A stretch of DNA of 64,000 nt from Pseudomonas monsensis (GCF_014268495.2 NZ_CP077087.1:1367501-1431500); one strand, 5' to 3'. Shown: positions 8,298-16,961, counted from the first letter of the stretch. Made by a program: numbers and translations. The notes: generated from the sequence alone by a model not told the origin.

Positions 8298-9796
8298 AGG
8301 GATTCCTCGCCGTCTTCTTCTTGCAGGGCGTGCAGTTGCAGCGTGTTCTGATTCAGGGCGCCACGGCTGGCCTGTTCCTGTTGCAGCAGGCGTTGGGCTT
8401 CGGCCAGACGCTCGGGCGGCAATTGCGCTGCGAGGGTGGTCGCCAGTTCATCGGCTTGCGGGGTGTTCTGCGCCTTGGCCAATTGGCTGAAGACGTAGGC
8501 GTTGACCGGGTCGGGCTGGGTGCCCTTGCCTTGGGAAAACAGTTGGGCGATGGCGAAATCGGCGCTGTTCTGGCCGTTGCGCGCAGCGGTCAGCAGATGG
8601 TCGAGGGCCTTCTGCGGATAGACCTTGCCCAGGTAACCACGGCGATAGATCTGGCCGAGGTAATAGTCGGCGGCAACCTCGCGGCCAACGGCTTTCTGGA
8701 AATGTTCCTCGGCGACTTTCGCGTCGGCCGGCACCAGTTTGCCTTCGTAGTAGAGCTTGCCCAGCAACAGCTCGGCGCGCGGCTGGTCGGCGGCGCGGCC
8801 GTTGTCCAGGTACTGCATCATCTGATCGACGTCGCCCAGTTCCGGGAAGTCGTAGAGCAGTTGCGCGAGGGTCACCCACGACGCCGGATAGCCCGGGGCG
8901 ATCGGTTCGAGCAGCGATTGCGCGGTCTTCTCGTCGGTCTTGCCCAGGGTCGAATCGGCCAGTACACGGGCCACCGAATCGACACGCTGCGCAGTGACGG
9001 TGCCACGGCTGTAACCGGCCTGCATTTGCTTGATCAGCTCGGCCTGTTGCTCCGGCTGGGCACGTTTCTGATAGACCGTGGCCAGTTCGACGTAGCAGAT
9101 GTCGGTGGTGTTGAGCGCGGCTTTGCAGATCTTTTCCACGTCATCCAGGTGCTGGTCGTAGGTGCCCTGGGTGCGATACAGCAGCACTTGCGCCAGACCC
9201 GCTTCCGGGTAACCGGATTTGCGCCACTGGTCGATCTGTTGCTGGGCGTTGATGTTGGGGAAGCTGTGCGGGTATTGCAGGTACAGCATCGCCAGCGGGA
9301 TCAACGTATTGCCTTCGCCATGGGCGGCGGCTTTTTTCAACAGGCTTTCGGCTTCGTGGTGCTCGGCTTCAGTGGAACCCGGCTTGGCCACCAGCAAGCG
9401 GCCGAGACGCGCCTGAGCACGCGGCGAAACACTGACGGCGGCGCGGTAAGTCGCTTCGGCCTGTTTGATCTGCTCGGGGTCGCGGCTGTCGACCTGGATA
9501 TCGGCGAGGCCGACTTGCGCCTCGCTGTAACCCAGATCTGCCAGGGCTCGGTAGTTCTGCGCGGCGGTGGCGGTGTCGCCCCGCTTGAGCGCTTCGTTGG
9601 CCAGGCGTTGATCGGGCAGACCGGCGCAACCGGCCAGACTGACTGCCAATGCCAACGCGCACACTGATCCCTTGTGGGAGCTGGCTTGCCAGCGATTCAG
9701 GCGACTCGGTTTTTCAGCTAGACCGCATTGATCCCATCGCTGGCAAGCCAGCTCCCACAGGGATTGTGGTGTTCTCAGAAAAAAGGTCACAGGCAT
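8294..9796 (-). CDS. algK: Alginate secretion lipoprotein AlgK; 5' end overlaps a REPIN
   Basis: AlgK is an outer-membrane lipoprotein with tetratricopeptide/Sel1-like repeats that positions AlgE and joins it to AlgX. The body (about 440 aa) matches AlgK over its full length and a lipobox L-A-G-C is clear. The N-terminus is odd. From the ATG at 9796 (9 bases after alg44) the frame runs through a REPIN (9673-9759), so the lipobox Cys is residue 57 instead of about 20-25. A GTG at 9664 would leave only 12 residues before the Cys and no positively charged n-region. The true start is therefore unresolved; the longest frame (500 aa) is given. Confidence 0.88.
   Translation of the reverse strand: MPVTFFLRTPQSLWELACQRWDQCGLAEKPSRLNRWQASSHKGSVCALALAVSLAGCAGLPDQRLANEALKRGDTATAAQNYRALADLGYSEAQVGLADIQVDSRDPEQIKQAEATYRAAVSVSPRAQARLGRLLVAKPGSTEAEHHEAESLLKKAAAHGEGNTLIPLAMLYLQYPHSFPNINAQQQIDQWRKSGYPEAGLAQVLLYRTQGTYDQHLDDVEKICKAALNTTDICYVELATVYQKRAQPEQQAELIKQMQAGYSRGTVTAQRVDSVARVLADSTLGKTDEKTAQSLLEPIAPGYPASWVTLAQLLYDFPELGDVDQMMQYLDNGRAADQPRAELLLGKLYYEGKLVPADAKVAEEHFQKAVGREVAADYYLGQIYRRGYLGKVYPQKALDHLLTAARNGQNSADFAIAQLFSQGKGTQPDPVNAYVFSQLAKAQNTPQADELATTLAAQLPPERLAEAQRLLQQEQASRGALNQNTLQLHALQEEDGEESL
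9673..9759. repeat. REPIN (inverted REP pair, GGGAGCTGGCTTGCC class) in the algK 5' region
   Basis: Two inverted copies of TGTGGGAGCTGGCTTGCC-type palindrome (9673-9696 and 9736-9759) flank a core of about 40 bases. The same class is found at 20059-20148, 21122-21210 and, as a single unit, 61479-61502. This copy lies between the algK ATG at 9796 and the codons for its lipobox, so it is either translated or separates alg44 from a shorter algK. Confidence 0.92.
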
Positions 9797-9805
9797 GTCC
9801 TCGAC

Positions 9806-10975
9806 TTAAAGACCGGCAGCCATGGCTTTGTCGATCAGCCAGTTCAGGTTCGGGCCACGGTCGCTGTTCACTTCCACCGGGCGGCCGGCGAAGCTGCTGT
9901 CCAGCGGCTGGTCCGGCTGGATCTGCACGCGGATGTCGGAGGACAGGTCGGCGCTTTTCAGGCTGGTGCTGCTGACGATCTTGCCGGTGCGGGTCTGGTC
10001 TTCGCCGGCGATCTGGAAGCTCACCGAAGTACCCGGACGCACGTCGCCGAACTGGCGATAGGAGAAGCGCGCATCGACGGTGGCCTGGGTGTTGCGCGGA
10101 ACCAGGGTGAAAATCACGTCGCCCTTGCTCGCGTACTGACCGTCAGCCACCAGTTGCTGGGCTACGGTGCAATCGCAAGGGGAGGTCAGGGTGCCGGTCA
10201 TTTGCTTGCCGAACAGCTCTTCAACCTTGGCCGGTTGCAACTGATCTTCGTCCAGATGGCCCTTGAGCACGTCGAGCATGCTGGTGCTGAAGGTCGCCAG
10301 CGGTGCGCCTTTGGCCGCTACGCCGTCGGACTTGACCAGGCTCTGCACGGTGCCGTCACGCGGCATGGTGATGTTCATCCCCGGCACGCTGACCAGACCG
10401 GCCTGCGCGTGGCTGACGAAGTACATGCCGTATACCGACTTGAACACGAAACCGAACGCCACCAGGCCGATGGCGAAAATGCCGGCGCTGAAGGTCACCG
10501 CTTTCAGACGCCCGAACGGGGTCATGCCGCTGCCGCCGTCCTTGACCTTGCGCGCCTTGGTGAAGTTGTCGCGCTGCAGGGTCGCCAGCACTTCGCCGAT
10601 GCTGACGATGTCGCCAGCCAGGTGCGACGTGATCAGGTGGCGCAGGGTGGAAATATCCTGCGGCTCGAGGTTCTGGAACTGGCAACCGGCGCGGCCGGTC
10701 TGGCGGTCGAAGGAGCGCACTTGCAGTTCAACGTCCATGCCGATGCCGAGGTTGTCGATGACGAATTGCAGGCGTGCCTTGTACACCTGGCCAATGGTCA
10801 GGGGCATTTGCCCGGCGTTGAACGCCAGACCACCGGCGGACAGGTCGAGGACCCGTGCTTCGAGCGGGGTCCGGTCGGGGCCGAAGAACCGCAGCTTGGC
10901 CGGGATTTTCACGCGGGCGTGCTGGCGCTGGGCTTCGGATTCATGCACTACGTTGGCGTTGACGGCGGTATTCAT
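9806..10975 (-). CDS. alg44: Alginate polymerase co-subunit Alg44 (c-di-GMP receptor)
   Basis: Alg44 binds cyclic di-GMP and activates polymerase Alg8. The 389-aa product has an N-terminal PilZ domain with R-x-x-x-R (Arg17, Arg21) and D-x-S (Asp44, Ser46), the c-di-GMP contacts known in P. aeruginosa. A single membrane segment follows (about 167-187), then a periplasmic HlyD/membrane-fusion-like region. The start at 10975 follows alg8 by 35 bases. Retention of every ligand-binding residue suggests the same post-translational control of alginate synthesis. Confidence 0.96.
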   Translation of the reverse strand: MNTAVNANVVHESEAQRQHARVKIPAKLRFFGPDRTPLEARVLDLSAGGLAFNAGQMPLTIGQVYKARLQFVIDNLGIGMDVELQVRSFDRQTGRAGCQFQNLEPQDISTLRHLITSHLAGDIVSIGEVLATLQRDNFTKARKVKDGGSGMTPFGRLKAVTFSAGIFAIGLVAFGFVFKSVYGMYFVSHAQAGLVSVPGMNITMPRDGTVQSLVKSDGVAAKGAPLATFSTSMLDVLKGHLDEDQLQPAKVEELFGKQMTGTLTSPCDCTVAQQLVADGQYASKGDVIFTLVPRNTQATVDARFSYRQFGDVRPGTSVSFQIAGEDQTRTGKIVSSTSLKSADLSSDIRVQIQPDQPLDSSFAGRPVEVNSDRGPNLNWLIDKAMAAGL

Positions 10976-11010
10976 GGGGGCGATTTCCTTGTTAATTCAA
11001 TAGGGGCAGG

Positions 11011-12492
11011 TCAGACCATCATCAGCAGCACGGCGACGAAAATGCTGCCGGCGGAGAAGGTCATGGTCCGAGACGACCAGGTGTTGAACCAACGTTGAAA
11101 GCTGGCGAGATCACGGGTCAGGGAAGTGGGTTGGCGCGTCCAGGATTGCTGGTCGAGGCGGAAGAACACGTAGATCTTCACCAGCGCACCGACGATCTGG
11201 TTGTAATACAGAATCACGGGATAGGCCGGGCCGATCCGGTGACCCGAGCACGACAGCAGCAGGGTCAGAATCAGGCGGGTGATCCCGATCCACAGCAGGT
11301 AGGCGAGGATGAACGCGCCGCCGTACTTGAAGCTGGCGATGATTGCCACGGTCAGGCCCAGCAGCGAGGTCCACATCGACACGCGCTGGTCGAACAGCAC
11401 CACCGAGGTGAAGGCGCCGAGGCGTTTGACCCCCAGGCCCAGCGCTCGCGAGTTCTGGCGCAGGTTGTTGCCGTACCAGCGGAACATCAGTTTGCGGCTG
11501 GCCTTGATGAAGCTCTTTTCCGGCGGGTGTTCAACGGTGTTGATCGCCGCATCCGGTACGTAAAAGGTGTCGTAACCCAGGCGCATCAGGCTGAACCAGC
11601 TCGACTTGTCGTCGCCGGTGAGAAACTTGAAACGGCCCAGGCGCCAGTGTTGCAGCGAGTCGCTTTCGACGTCGGCGATGAATTCCGGGTTGGTCACCAC
11701 GGTGGCGCGGAACACCGACATACGACCGGTCATGGTCAGCACGCGCTTGGACAGGGCCATCGAACACATGTTGATGTGGCGCTGGGCGAAACGCAGCTTG
11801 TGCCATTCGCTCATGATGTAGCCGCCGCGCACTTCGCAGAACTCGTTGGTGGTCAGGCCGCCGACGTTGCCGAACAGCTGGAACCACGGCACGGTCTTGC
11901 GCACAGTGCCTTCGCCGAGCACGGTGTCGCCGTCGATCACGGCCACCACGGCGCGGTCGTCCGGCAGGTGACGGGAGATCGCGCGGAAACCATAGGCCAG
12001 GCCATCGCGCTTGCCGGTGCCGGGAATGCGCACGAAGTCGAGCTTCACGCGGTCTGGCGGATTCATCCGCGCCCAGAGCGCTTTCACCAGCAGCTCATCG
12101 GACATTTCCACGATCGAGCAGACCACGGTGGTCGGCAGTTCGCAGTCGATGGCTTCGCGGATTACCGAGCTGTAGACCTGCGCCGTGGTGAGCGCGTCGA
12201 TACGGAAACTGGTGACCATCAGAAACACATGCGACGGGTCCGCCGCTTTACCCAGCTTGCGCACTTTGCGGCGCAGGTGCGGGTAAACGAGGTAGAGAAA
12301 AATCATGCCGCGCACAAAGTGCGTTGCACCCATCGAGTAGCGCCAGATACCCACGGCGCCAATCAGGAAAATAAAGTCCTTCGACTCGGAGTCGAATGTG
12401 GACGCGGGCAGCATCAAGGCCAGGCCCATCAGCAGGCTTAAAAACAACAGCCAGCCGGCGGATTGCAGAAAGAAATGTTTGAGCTTGGTCAT
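11011..12492 (-). CDS. alg8: Mannuronan synthase Alg8 (family 2 glycosyltransferase)
   Basis: Alg8 is the inner-membrane glycosyltransferase that polymerises GDP-mannuronate and moves the chain through the membrane. The 493-aa product has two N-terminal membrane segments, a GT2 domain with D-G-D at 187-189, E-S-D near 278, Q-H-W-R-L at 281-285, and several C-terminal membrane segments. The frame is open to 12543, but residues before M-T-K-L-K-H come from a repetitive intergenic element; the ATG at 12492 gives the family length (P. aeruginosa 494 aa). The ATG at 12501 is a close alternative, and neither has a strong ribosome site. Confidence 0.94.
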   Translation of the reverse strand: MTKLKHFFLQSAGWLLFLSLLMGLALMLPASTFDSESKDFIFLIGAVGIWRYSMGATHFVRGMIFLYLVYPHLRRKVRKLGKAADPSHVFLMVTSFRIDALTTAQVYSSVIREAIDCELPTTVVCSIVEMSDELLVKALWARMNPPDRVKLDFVRIPGTGKRDGLAYGFRAISRHLPDDRAVVAVIDGDTVLGEGTVRKTVPWFQLFGNVGGLTTNEFCEVRGGYIMSEWHKLRFAQRHINMCSMALSKRVLTMTGRMSVFRATVVTNPEFIADVESDSLQHWRLGRFKFLTGDDKSSWFSLMRLGYDTFYVPDAAINTVEHPPEKSFIKASRKLMFRWYGNNLRQNSRALGLGVKRLGAFTSVVLFDQRVSMWTSLLGLTVAIIASFKYGGAFILAYLLWIGITRLILTLLLSCSGHRIGPAYPVILYYNQIVGALVKIYVFFRLDQQSWTRQPTSLTRDLASFQRWFNTWSSRTMTFSAGSIFVAVLLMMV

Positions 12493-12514
12493 CGACGTCA
12501 TCCAAGGTAAGAGA

Positions 12515-12590
12515 GGCTTCGAGCTGCAAGCCTCAAGCTGCAAGTGAAACGCTTTGGCTTGCAGCCCGAGGCTTGTCGCTTGGCGCTGCT
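12515..12590. repeat. Intergenic repeat (CAAGCTGCAAG family) between algD and alg8
   Basis: Inverted runs of GAGCTGCAAGCCTCAAGC and GCTTGCAGCCCGAGGC type fill the gap between the algD stop and alg8. The same family recurs at 18700-18850, 20255-20290 and 42690-42795. It can fold into a hairpin in the operon mRNA. Confidence 0.7.
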
Positions 12591-13907
12591 TTACCAGCAG
12601 ATACCTTCGGTGCGTGTACCGGCGCTGGTGGCTTTGGACATGAAGCCCACCAGGTCGATGACCTGCTTGCCATGCGGCGCTTCCTGGGCCAGCGAGCGGA
12701 ATTTCTCGTCGCGGTTGCCGAGGATGATCACGTCGGAGTTGTCGATCACCGAATCGAAGTCCGAGTTGAGCAGGGACGACACGTGCGGGATTTTCGACTC
12801 GATGTAGTCCTTGTTCGCGCCGTGCACACGGGCGTACTCGACGTTGCTGTCGTAGATGCTCAGGTCGTAGCCCTTGCCGATCAGCATTTCGGCCAGTTCC
12901 ACCAGCGGACTTTCGCGCAGGTCATCGGTGCCGGCCTTGAAGCTCAGGCCGAGCAGGGCGACTTTGCGTTTGTCGTGGCTTTCAACGATGTCGAAGGCGT
13001 TCTGCACTTGCGATTCGTTGCTGCGCATCAGCGAGTTGAGCAACGGCGCTTCGACGTCCAGCGAACCGGCGCGGTAGGTCAGGGCACGCACGTCTTTCGG
13101 CAGGCACGAACCGCCGAAGGCGAAGCCTGGGCGCATGTAGTACTGGGACAGGTTGAGGGTCTTGTCCTGGCAGACCACTTCCATCACTTCACGGCCATCG
13201 ACGCCGACGGCTTTGGCGATGTTGCCGATCTCGTTGGCGAAGGTCACTTTGGTCGCGTGCCAGACGTTGCAGGTGTACTTGATCATCTCGGCAACGGCGA
13301 TGTCCTTGCGGATGATCGGTGCGTCGAGTTCTTCGTACAGCGATTGCAGAACGTCGCCCGAAGCCTTGTCGAATTCGCCGATAACGGTCATCGGTGGCAG
13401 GTCGTAGTCGGCAATGGCGGTGGATTCGCGCAGGAACTCCGGGTTGACCGCGACGCCGAAGTCGACGCCGGCCTTCTTGCCCGAGCAGTCTTCGAGGATC
13501 GGGATCACCACGTTGGCGACGGTGCCCGGTAGCACGGTGCTGCGAACCACGATGGTGTGGCGGGTGGATTTTTCACGCAGCACGAAACCGATCTCGCGGC
13601 ACACCGCTTCGATGTAGTTCAGTTCCAGGTCGCCGTTCTTCTTGCTTGGTGTACCGACGCAGATCATCGACAGGTCGGTGTCACGAATCGCTTCGGCGAA
13701 GTTGGTCGTACCGCGCAGACGACCGGTCTGGATACCTTGCTCCAGAAGTTCGCCCAGGCCCGGTTCGACAATCGGCGACTTGCCGGCGTTGATCATGTCG
13801 ATCTTGTCTTTGGCAACATCGACGCCAACCACGTCATGGCCCCGTGCAGACAGGCAACCGGCACAGACAGCGCCAACGTAACCCAAACCAAATATGCTGA
13901 TGCGCAT
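12591..13907 (-). CDS. algD: GDP-mannose 6-dehydrogenase AlgD
   Basis: AlgD oxidises GDP-mannose to GDP-mannuronate with NAD+, the committed step of alginate synthesis, in the cytoplasm. The 438-aa product has an N-terminal Rossmann fold (G-L-G-Y-V-G at 7-12), the UDP/GDP-sugar dehydrogenase middle domain, and the catalytic Cys268 in G-G-S-C-L-P, the same number as in P. aeruginosa. GAGG lies about 8 bases before the ATG. It is the first gene of the operon; the long leader and candidate promoter upstream (13908-14408) should control the whole cluster. Confidence 0.97.
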   Translation of the reverse strand: MRISIFGLGYVGAVCAGCLSARGHDVVGVDVAKDKIDMINAGKSPIVEPGLGELLEQGIQTGRLRGTTNFAEAIRDTDLSMICVGTPSKKNGDLELNYIEAVCREIGFVLREKSTRHTIVVRSTVLPGTVANVVIPILEDCSGKKAGVDFGVAVNPEFLRESTAIADYDLPPMTVIGEFDKASGDVLQSLYEELDAPIIRKDIAVAEMIKYTCNVWHATKVTFANEIGNIAKAVGVDGREVMEVVCQDKTLNLSQYYMRPGFAFGGSCLPKDVRALTYRAGSLDVEAPLLNSLMRSNESQVQNAFDIVESHDKRKVALLGLSFKAGTDDLRESPLVELAEMLIGKGYDLSIYDSNVEYARVHGANKDYIESKIPHVSSLLNSDFDSVIDNSDVIILGNRDEKFRSLAQEAPHGKQVIDLVGFMSKATSAGTRTEGICW

Positions 13908-14375
13908 CGCAATTACCTCTGTGTTTTATCAAGCCATTAGATGGCCGGAGTTAATGGTGTGCAGCGGACACTAGTGCACTCGAAAGTGCGGCATACAGGC
14001 GCCACAATGCCGTGTGCAGGCAGACTAAGTTTCGAGTGTCTAAATAGGTGCACTCAAGATGTGCGTAAACAGGCCTTGTTGTTATGACTTGCCCTGTTAT
14101 GCAGCCGCTCTTCTCTTCAGAAGAGTCTCGTGCAATCGTCTTACACGCTTGATGACAGGAGAAAAGTCCCGTAAATCAAGCGGTTGGGTGCTCTTGCGAG
14201 CACGTTTATAGGGGGGCGGCCATGGCCTTGTAGGGGATATTAATGGTGCGTATCTCCTGTCCTTCGTTTGTTGTCCAGTTGAGTCAACCATCTAGGCAAG
14301 TTGCCGTGACAACTTGGTTACATGGTTTTCTGCACTGCGTAAGTTATCTCGTACAAACTCGGCGATAATCGTTAC
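13908..14375 (-). promoter_or_regulatory. Long structured algD mRNA leader
   Basis: If transcription starts just after the candidate promoter (14382-14408), the leader is about 470 nt. It contains a perfect GTGCTC-GCAA-GAGCAC hairpin (14188-14203), a 7-bp CTCTTCT/AGAAGAG hairpin with a GAAG loop (14108-14125), and a long stem CACTCGAAA/TTTCGAGTG (13977-14038) enclosing GGCAT/ATGCC. Long leaders are known for algD in other pseudomonads. No convincing gene is present; small minus-strand frames here lack family resemblance. Confidence 0.5.
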
Positions 14376-14381
14376 CGGTGG

Positions 14382-14408
14382 TATGAGCTATGCATTTGGA
14401 CATAGTTC
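14382..14408 (-). promoter_or_regulatory. Candidate AlgU (sigma-22) promoter of algD
   Basis: On the minus strand GAACTA (14408-14403) is followed after 16 bases by TCATA (14386-14382), close to the AlgU/RpoE consensus GAACTT-N16/17-TCTGA. The position, about 470 bases before algD, fits the long-leader arrangement known for algD. This is inferred from motif match only. Confidence 0.45.
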
Positions 14409-14719
14409 CTACCCGCTCATCGCGAAAACTGAAATTTTTTGAAATATTGATAAAGATGGCACTGGTCGCAAATTGATAGCACTTTCGACTTGGGCCTTTA
14501 TTAATCGGTGTGTAATCGCGCTAGATAGTTTTGTGCCACTACCGTAAAAAAATTTACGTGCCACTACTGAAAAAAAGCGGGGCTGTCGAGTGAAACTAAA
14601 ATTAGAATTTGAGGGGACGATTTTATGGCGCCAATAAAGTGGCGAAATGCGGCGGGGGATTTTTGACATCGTGCGAGCTGCACGACTCTTTATAGAAAGC
14701 GTCGTGCAACCGGCATGCT
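14409..14719. other. AT-rich intergenic stretch upstream of the algD promoter
   Basis: This stretch is visibly richer in A/T than its surroundings and has several A and T runs (for example 14435-14445, 14545-14552, 14565-14577). Such DNA upstream of algD could bind IHF, H-NS-like MvaT or other bending proteins. An 86-codon minus-strand frame exists here but shows no ribosome site or recognisable domain. An 8-bp inverted repeat TGCACGAC/GTCGTGCA lies near 14680-14708, just after yaaA. Confidence 0.35.
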
Positions 14720-15499
14720 TTATTCCGGAGCGTGGTCGCGCAAAAACACCAGATTGTCCACTTTCGATTGCTCGGCACTGTAGCGATAGCCCTGTACATC
14801 GAACTGTTTGAGGGCGGCTGGATCGTTGATGCGTTCCTGAATCACAAAGCGGCTCATCAGGCCACGGGCTTTCTTGGCGTAGAAGCTGATGATCTTGTAC
14901 TGGCCATTCTTCAGGTCCTTGAACTCGGTGTTGATGATCCGTGCGTTCAGGGCACTGCGCTTGACCGCCGAGAAGTACTCGTTGGAGGCCAGGTTCAGCA
15001 GCACGTCATCACCTTGTTCGGCCAGTGCTTCGTTGAGCCATTCGCTGATGCGTGTGCCCCAGAAGGCATACAGATCCTTGCCGCGGGCGTTGGCCAGTTT
15101 GGTGCCCATTTCCAGGCGATACGCTTGCATCAGGTCCAGGGGACGCAGCAGACCATAGAGGCCGGAGAGCATGCGCAGGTGTCTTTGGGCATAGTCGAAA
15201 TCGGCTTCGCTGAAGGATTGCGCGTCGAGACCGGTATAGACGTCGCCTTTGAACGCGAGCAGCGCCTGCTTGGCGTTCTCGGGGGTGAACGCCGGCGTCC
15301 AGCTGCCGAAGCGCGCAGCGTTGAGCCCGCCGATCTTGTCCGACACGTGCATCAATTCGCTGATCTGCGCCGGGGTCAGGTCGCGCAGTTGCTGGATCAG
15401 TTCCTGGGAGTGATCGAGGTATTGCGGCTGGGTGAAGCGCTGGGTCGCCGGCGGTGTTTCGTAATCGAGGGTCTTGGCGGGGGAAATCACCATCAGCAT
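14720..15499 (-). CDS. yaaA: Peroxide stress protein YaaA (DUF328)
   Basis: YaaA family proteins limit intracellular iron and Fenton damage during peroxide stress and bind DNA. The 259-aa product has the family N-terminus M-L-x-x-I-S-P-A-K-T-L-D and the K-K-A-R-G segment near residue 212. The frame is open to 15775, but codons before 15499 come from a repeat; the ATG at 15499 has AAAGGAGA 8 bases upstream and matches E. coli YaaA length. It lies upstream of algD in the same direction, separated by about 800 bases, so it is probably its own unit. Confidence 0.94.
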   Translation of the reverse strand: MLMVISPAKTLDYETPPATQRFTQPQYLDHSQELIQQLRDLTPAQISELMHVSDKIGGLNAARFGSWTPAFTPENAKQALLAFKGDVYTGLDAQSFSEADFDYAQRHLRMLSGLYGLLRPLDLMQAYRLEMGTKLANARGKDLYAFWGTRISEWLNEALAEQGDDVLLNLASNEYFSAVKRSALNARIINTEFKDLKNGQYKIISFYAKKARGLMSRFVIQERINDPAALKQFDVQGYRYSAEQSKVDNLVFLRDHAPE

Positions 15500-15614
15500 G
15501 AAGTCGTCTCCTTTAATCGTGGGGGCGATTCTAGGGGGTTGTCCGAGTTGACTCCAGCTATGGGGGTTATAGGTATGTGCCAAGGTCGGCATTTGCGACG
15601 GCTGGTGGATTTTT

Positions 15615-15762
15615 CCCTCACCCCAGCCCTCTCCCGGAGGGCGAGGGAGTTGAACGCGTAGGACTGTAGATTTACGCCGAACTGAGCTATTGAGTTGAAT
15701 GCTGAATTTGAAATCCACACAGATCGGCCCCCTCTCCCTCCGGGAGAGGGCTGGGGTGAGGG
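15615..15762. repeat. MITE-like inverted repeat pair (CCCTCTCCC class)
   Basis: Inverted copies of the CCCTCACCCC-AGCCCTCTCCC block (15615-15648 and 15729-15762) flank an 80-base core. The ends match those of the element between algL and algI and of the block near the right edge. It occupies most of the gap between divergent yaaA and the deacetylase-like gene, so promoters for both must be tucked around it. Confidence 0.85.
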
Positions 15763-15826
15763 CGGCGTCCTTCAACCTTGCACATCAGCTATAGTGCCGC
15801 GCGGGTTTTGTTATGGAGACATCCCT

Positions 15827-16951
15827 TTGCGCATTGTTCTTTTCTTCACCGCGTGGCTGTTGAGCTTCGGTGCCGTAGCGGCACCGGGCGATGTTGCGAC
15901 GCTGGATCGCAGTACCTGGCCGGAACAGCTCGGCAATCCGACCTTGTTCGACGTGGCGTCACGGGCGGAAATCCTGATGTTCGCCCGAGTCCTGCTCGGC
16001 ACCGAGTCGCTGGACGAAACCGCACTGGCCCAGCGTCTGGGCCTGCGCACGGTCAATATCGACGCGATCAACAGCCTGCGCCAACGCGTGTGGCAACGTC
16101 TGCTGAGCAACTACAACTATGCCCAGCAAAGCTGCGATCAGGATGCGTCGTTCTGTTTCCTCGTCGAAGACCTGCCGACCCTGCGCGAGCAGGCTGCCAA
16201 GTTTGTGGTCAGTGACGACAGCTATTACACCAAATGGGCCGAACCGAGCCGGATCTTCCATGTGCAGTACCTCGACGAACTGATGCGCAAAGCCGCGCTG
16301 TCGCCGCAGACCAGCAGCGAAGTCGATCGTTTCGGAGACTACGAGCGCAATGGCGACCAGATGCATGACCGGCTGTTTCTGCTGACTTTCGACAGCGCCG
16401 CAAACCTCCAGCCGGACAACACTGACTGGCTCGCGGACTACCTGCGCAAGGCGAATCTGAGCGGGACATTCTTTGTCTTGGGCAAGGATATTCAGGCACG
16501 TCTGGCCGATCGCTCGGTGAACAACCTGCAAGCAGAGTTCTCGAAACAGTGTGTCGGCGTGCAGGGCTGGGAGTTCCGCTCCCACAGCTATTGGCAGGAC
16601 TGGCAGGACTCGGTACGTCGCAGTGCTGATCTGGTGAAGAGCAAGTTGCCGGAAAACTACGTGCCGCTGTTCCGGCCGCCGGAGGGGCAGCGCCGCAGTG
16701 ATGCACAAGGTTTCTTCAATACCCAGGGCCTGCAAGTGGCCTTGTGGGACATAGATGCACAGGACGGCGCCGGCAAACTCAAGGGCAGTGCGAGTGCGCA
16801 GCGGGTGCTGACCCTGATGCTGTTGTGGCGGCACGGGGTGATCAATTTCAACATGAAACAGGATGCGGTGAAGACGTCGTTGCCGTGGCTGATCACGCAG
16901 ACCGCACAAAGCGGTATCGGCTGGGAAGATTGTCAGGACGCGTTTCGCTGA
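15827..16951 (+). CDS. Secreted polysaccharide-deacetylase-like protein with degenerate active site (TTG start)
   Basis: The 374-aa product begins with a signal peptide (M-R-I-V-L-F-F-T-A-W-L-L-S-F-G-A-V-A). The start is TTG at 15827 with GGAG 8 bases upstream; the frame is open further upstream, but through a repeat. The C-terminal half (about 190-360) resembles a NodB/CE4 deacetylase: T-F-D at motif 1, S-H-S at motif 2, R-P-P at motif 3 and L-W-D-I-D at motif 4. Motif 1 lacks the second Asp of TFDDG, and motif 2 lacks the second metal His (H-S-Y-W-Q rather than H-S/T-x-x-H). It may be non-catalytic or use another chemistry. The N-terminal ~170 residues are not recognised. Confidence 0.8.
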   Translation: MRIVLFFTAWLLSFGAVAAPGDVATLDRSTWPEQLGNPTLFDVASRAEILMFARVLLGTESLDETALAQRLGLRTVNIDAINSLRQRVWQRLLSNYNYAQQSCDQDASFCFLVEDLPTLREQAAKFVVSDDSYYTKWAEPSRIFHVQYLDELMRKAALSPQTSSEVDRFGDYERNGDQMHDRLFLLTFDSAANLQPDNTDWLADYLRKANLSGTFFVLGKDIQARLADRSVNNLQAEFSKQCVGVQGWEFRSHSYWQDWQDSVRRSADLVKSKLPENYVPLFRPPEGQRRSDAQGFFNTQGLQVALWDIDAQDGAGKLKGSASAQRVLTLMLLWRHGVINFNMKQDAVKTSLPWLITQTAQSGIGWEDCQDAFR

Positions 16952-16961
16952 TAAGCGGAAA

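Noticed and set aside
14255..14272. Possible AlgR site (TCCTTCGTT) in the algD leader
   Set aside because: Only about six of nine positions match CCGTTCGTC and it lies downstream of the candidate promoter.
14097..14291. 64-codon minus-strand frame in the algD leader
   Set aside because: No good ribosome site and no resemblance; it overlaps the structured leader.
14409..14669. 86-codon minus-strand frame upstream of the algD promoter
   Set aside because: AT-rich, no ribosome site and no domain; more likely regulatory DNA.
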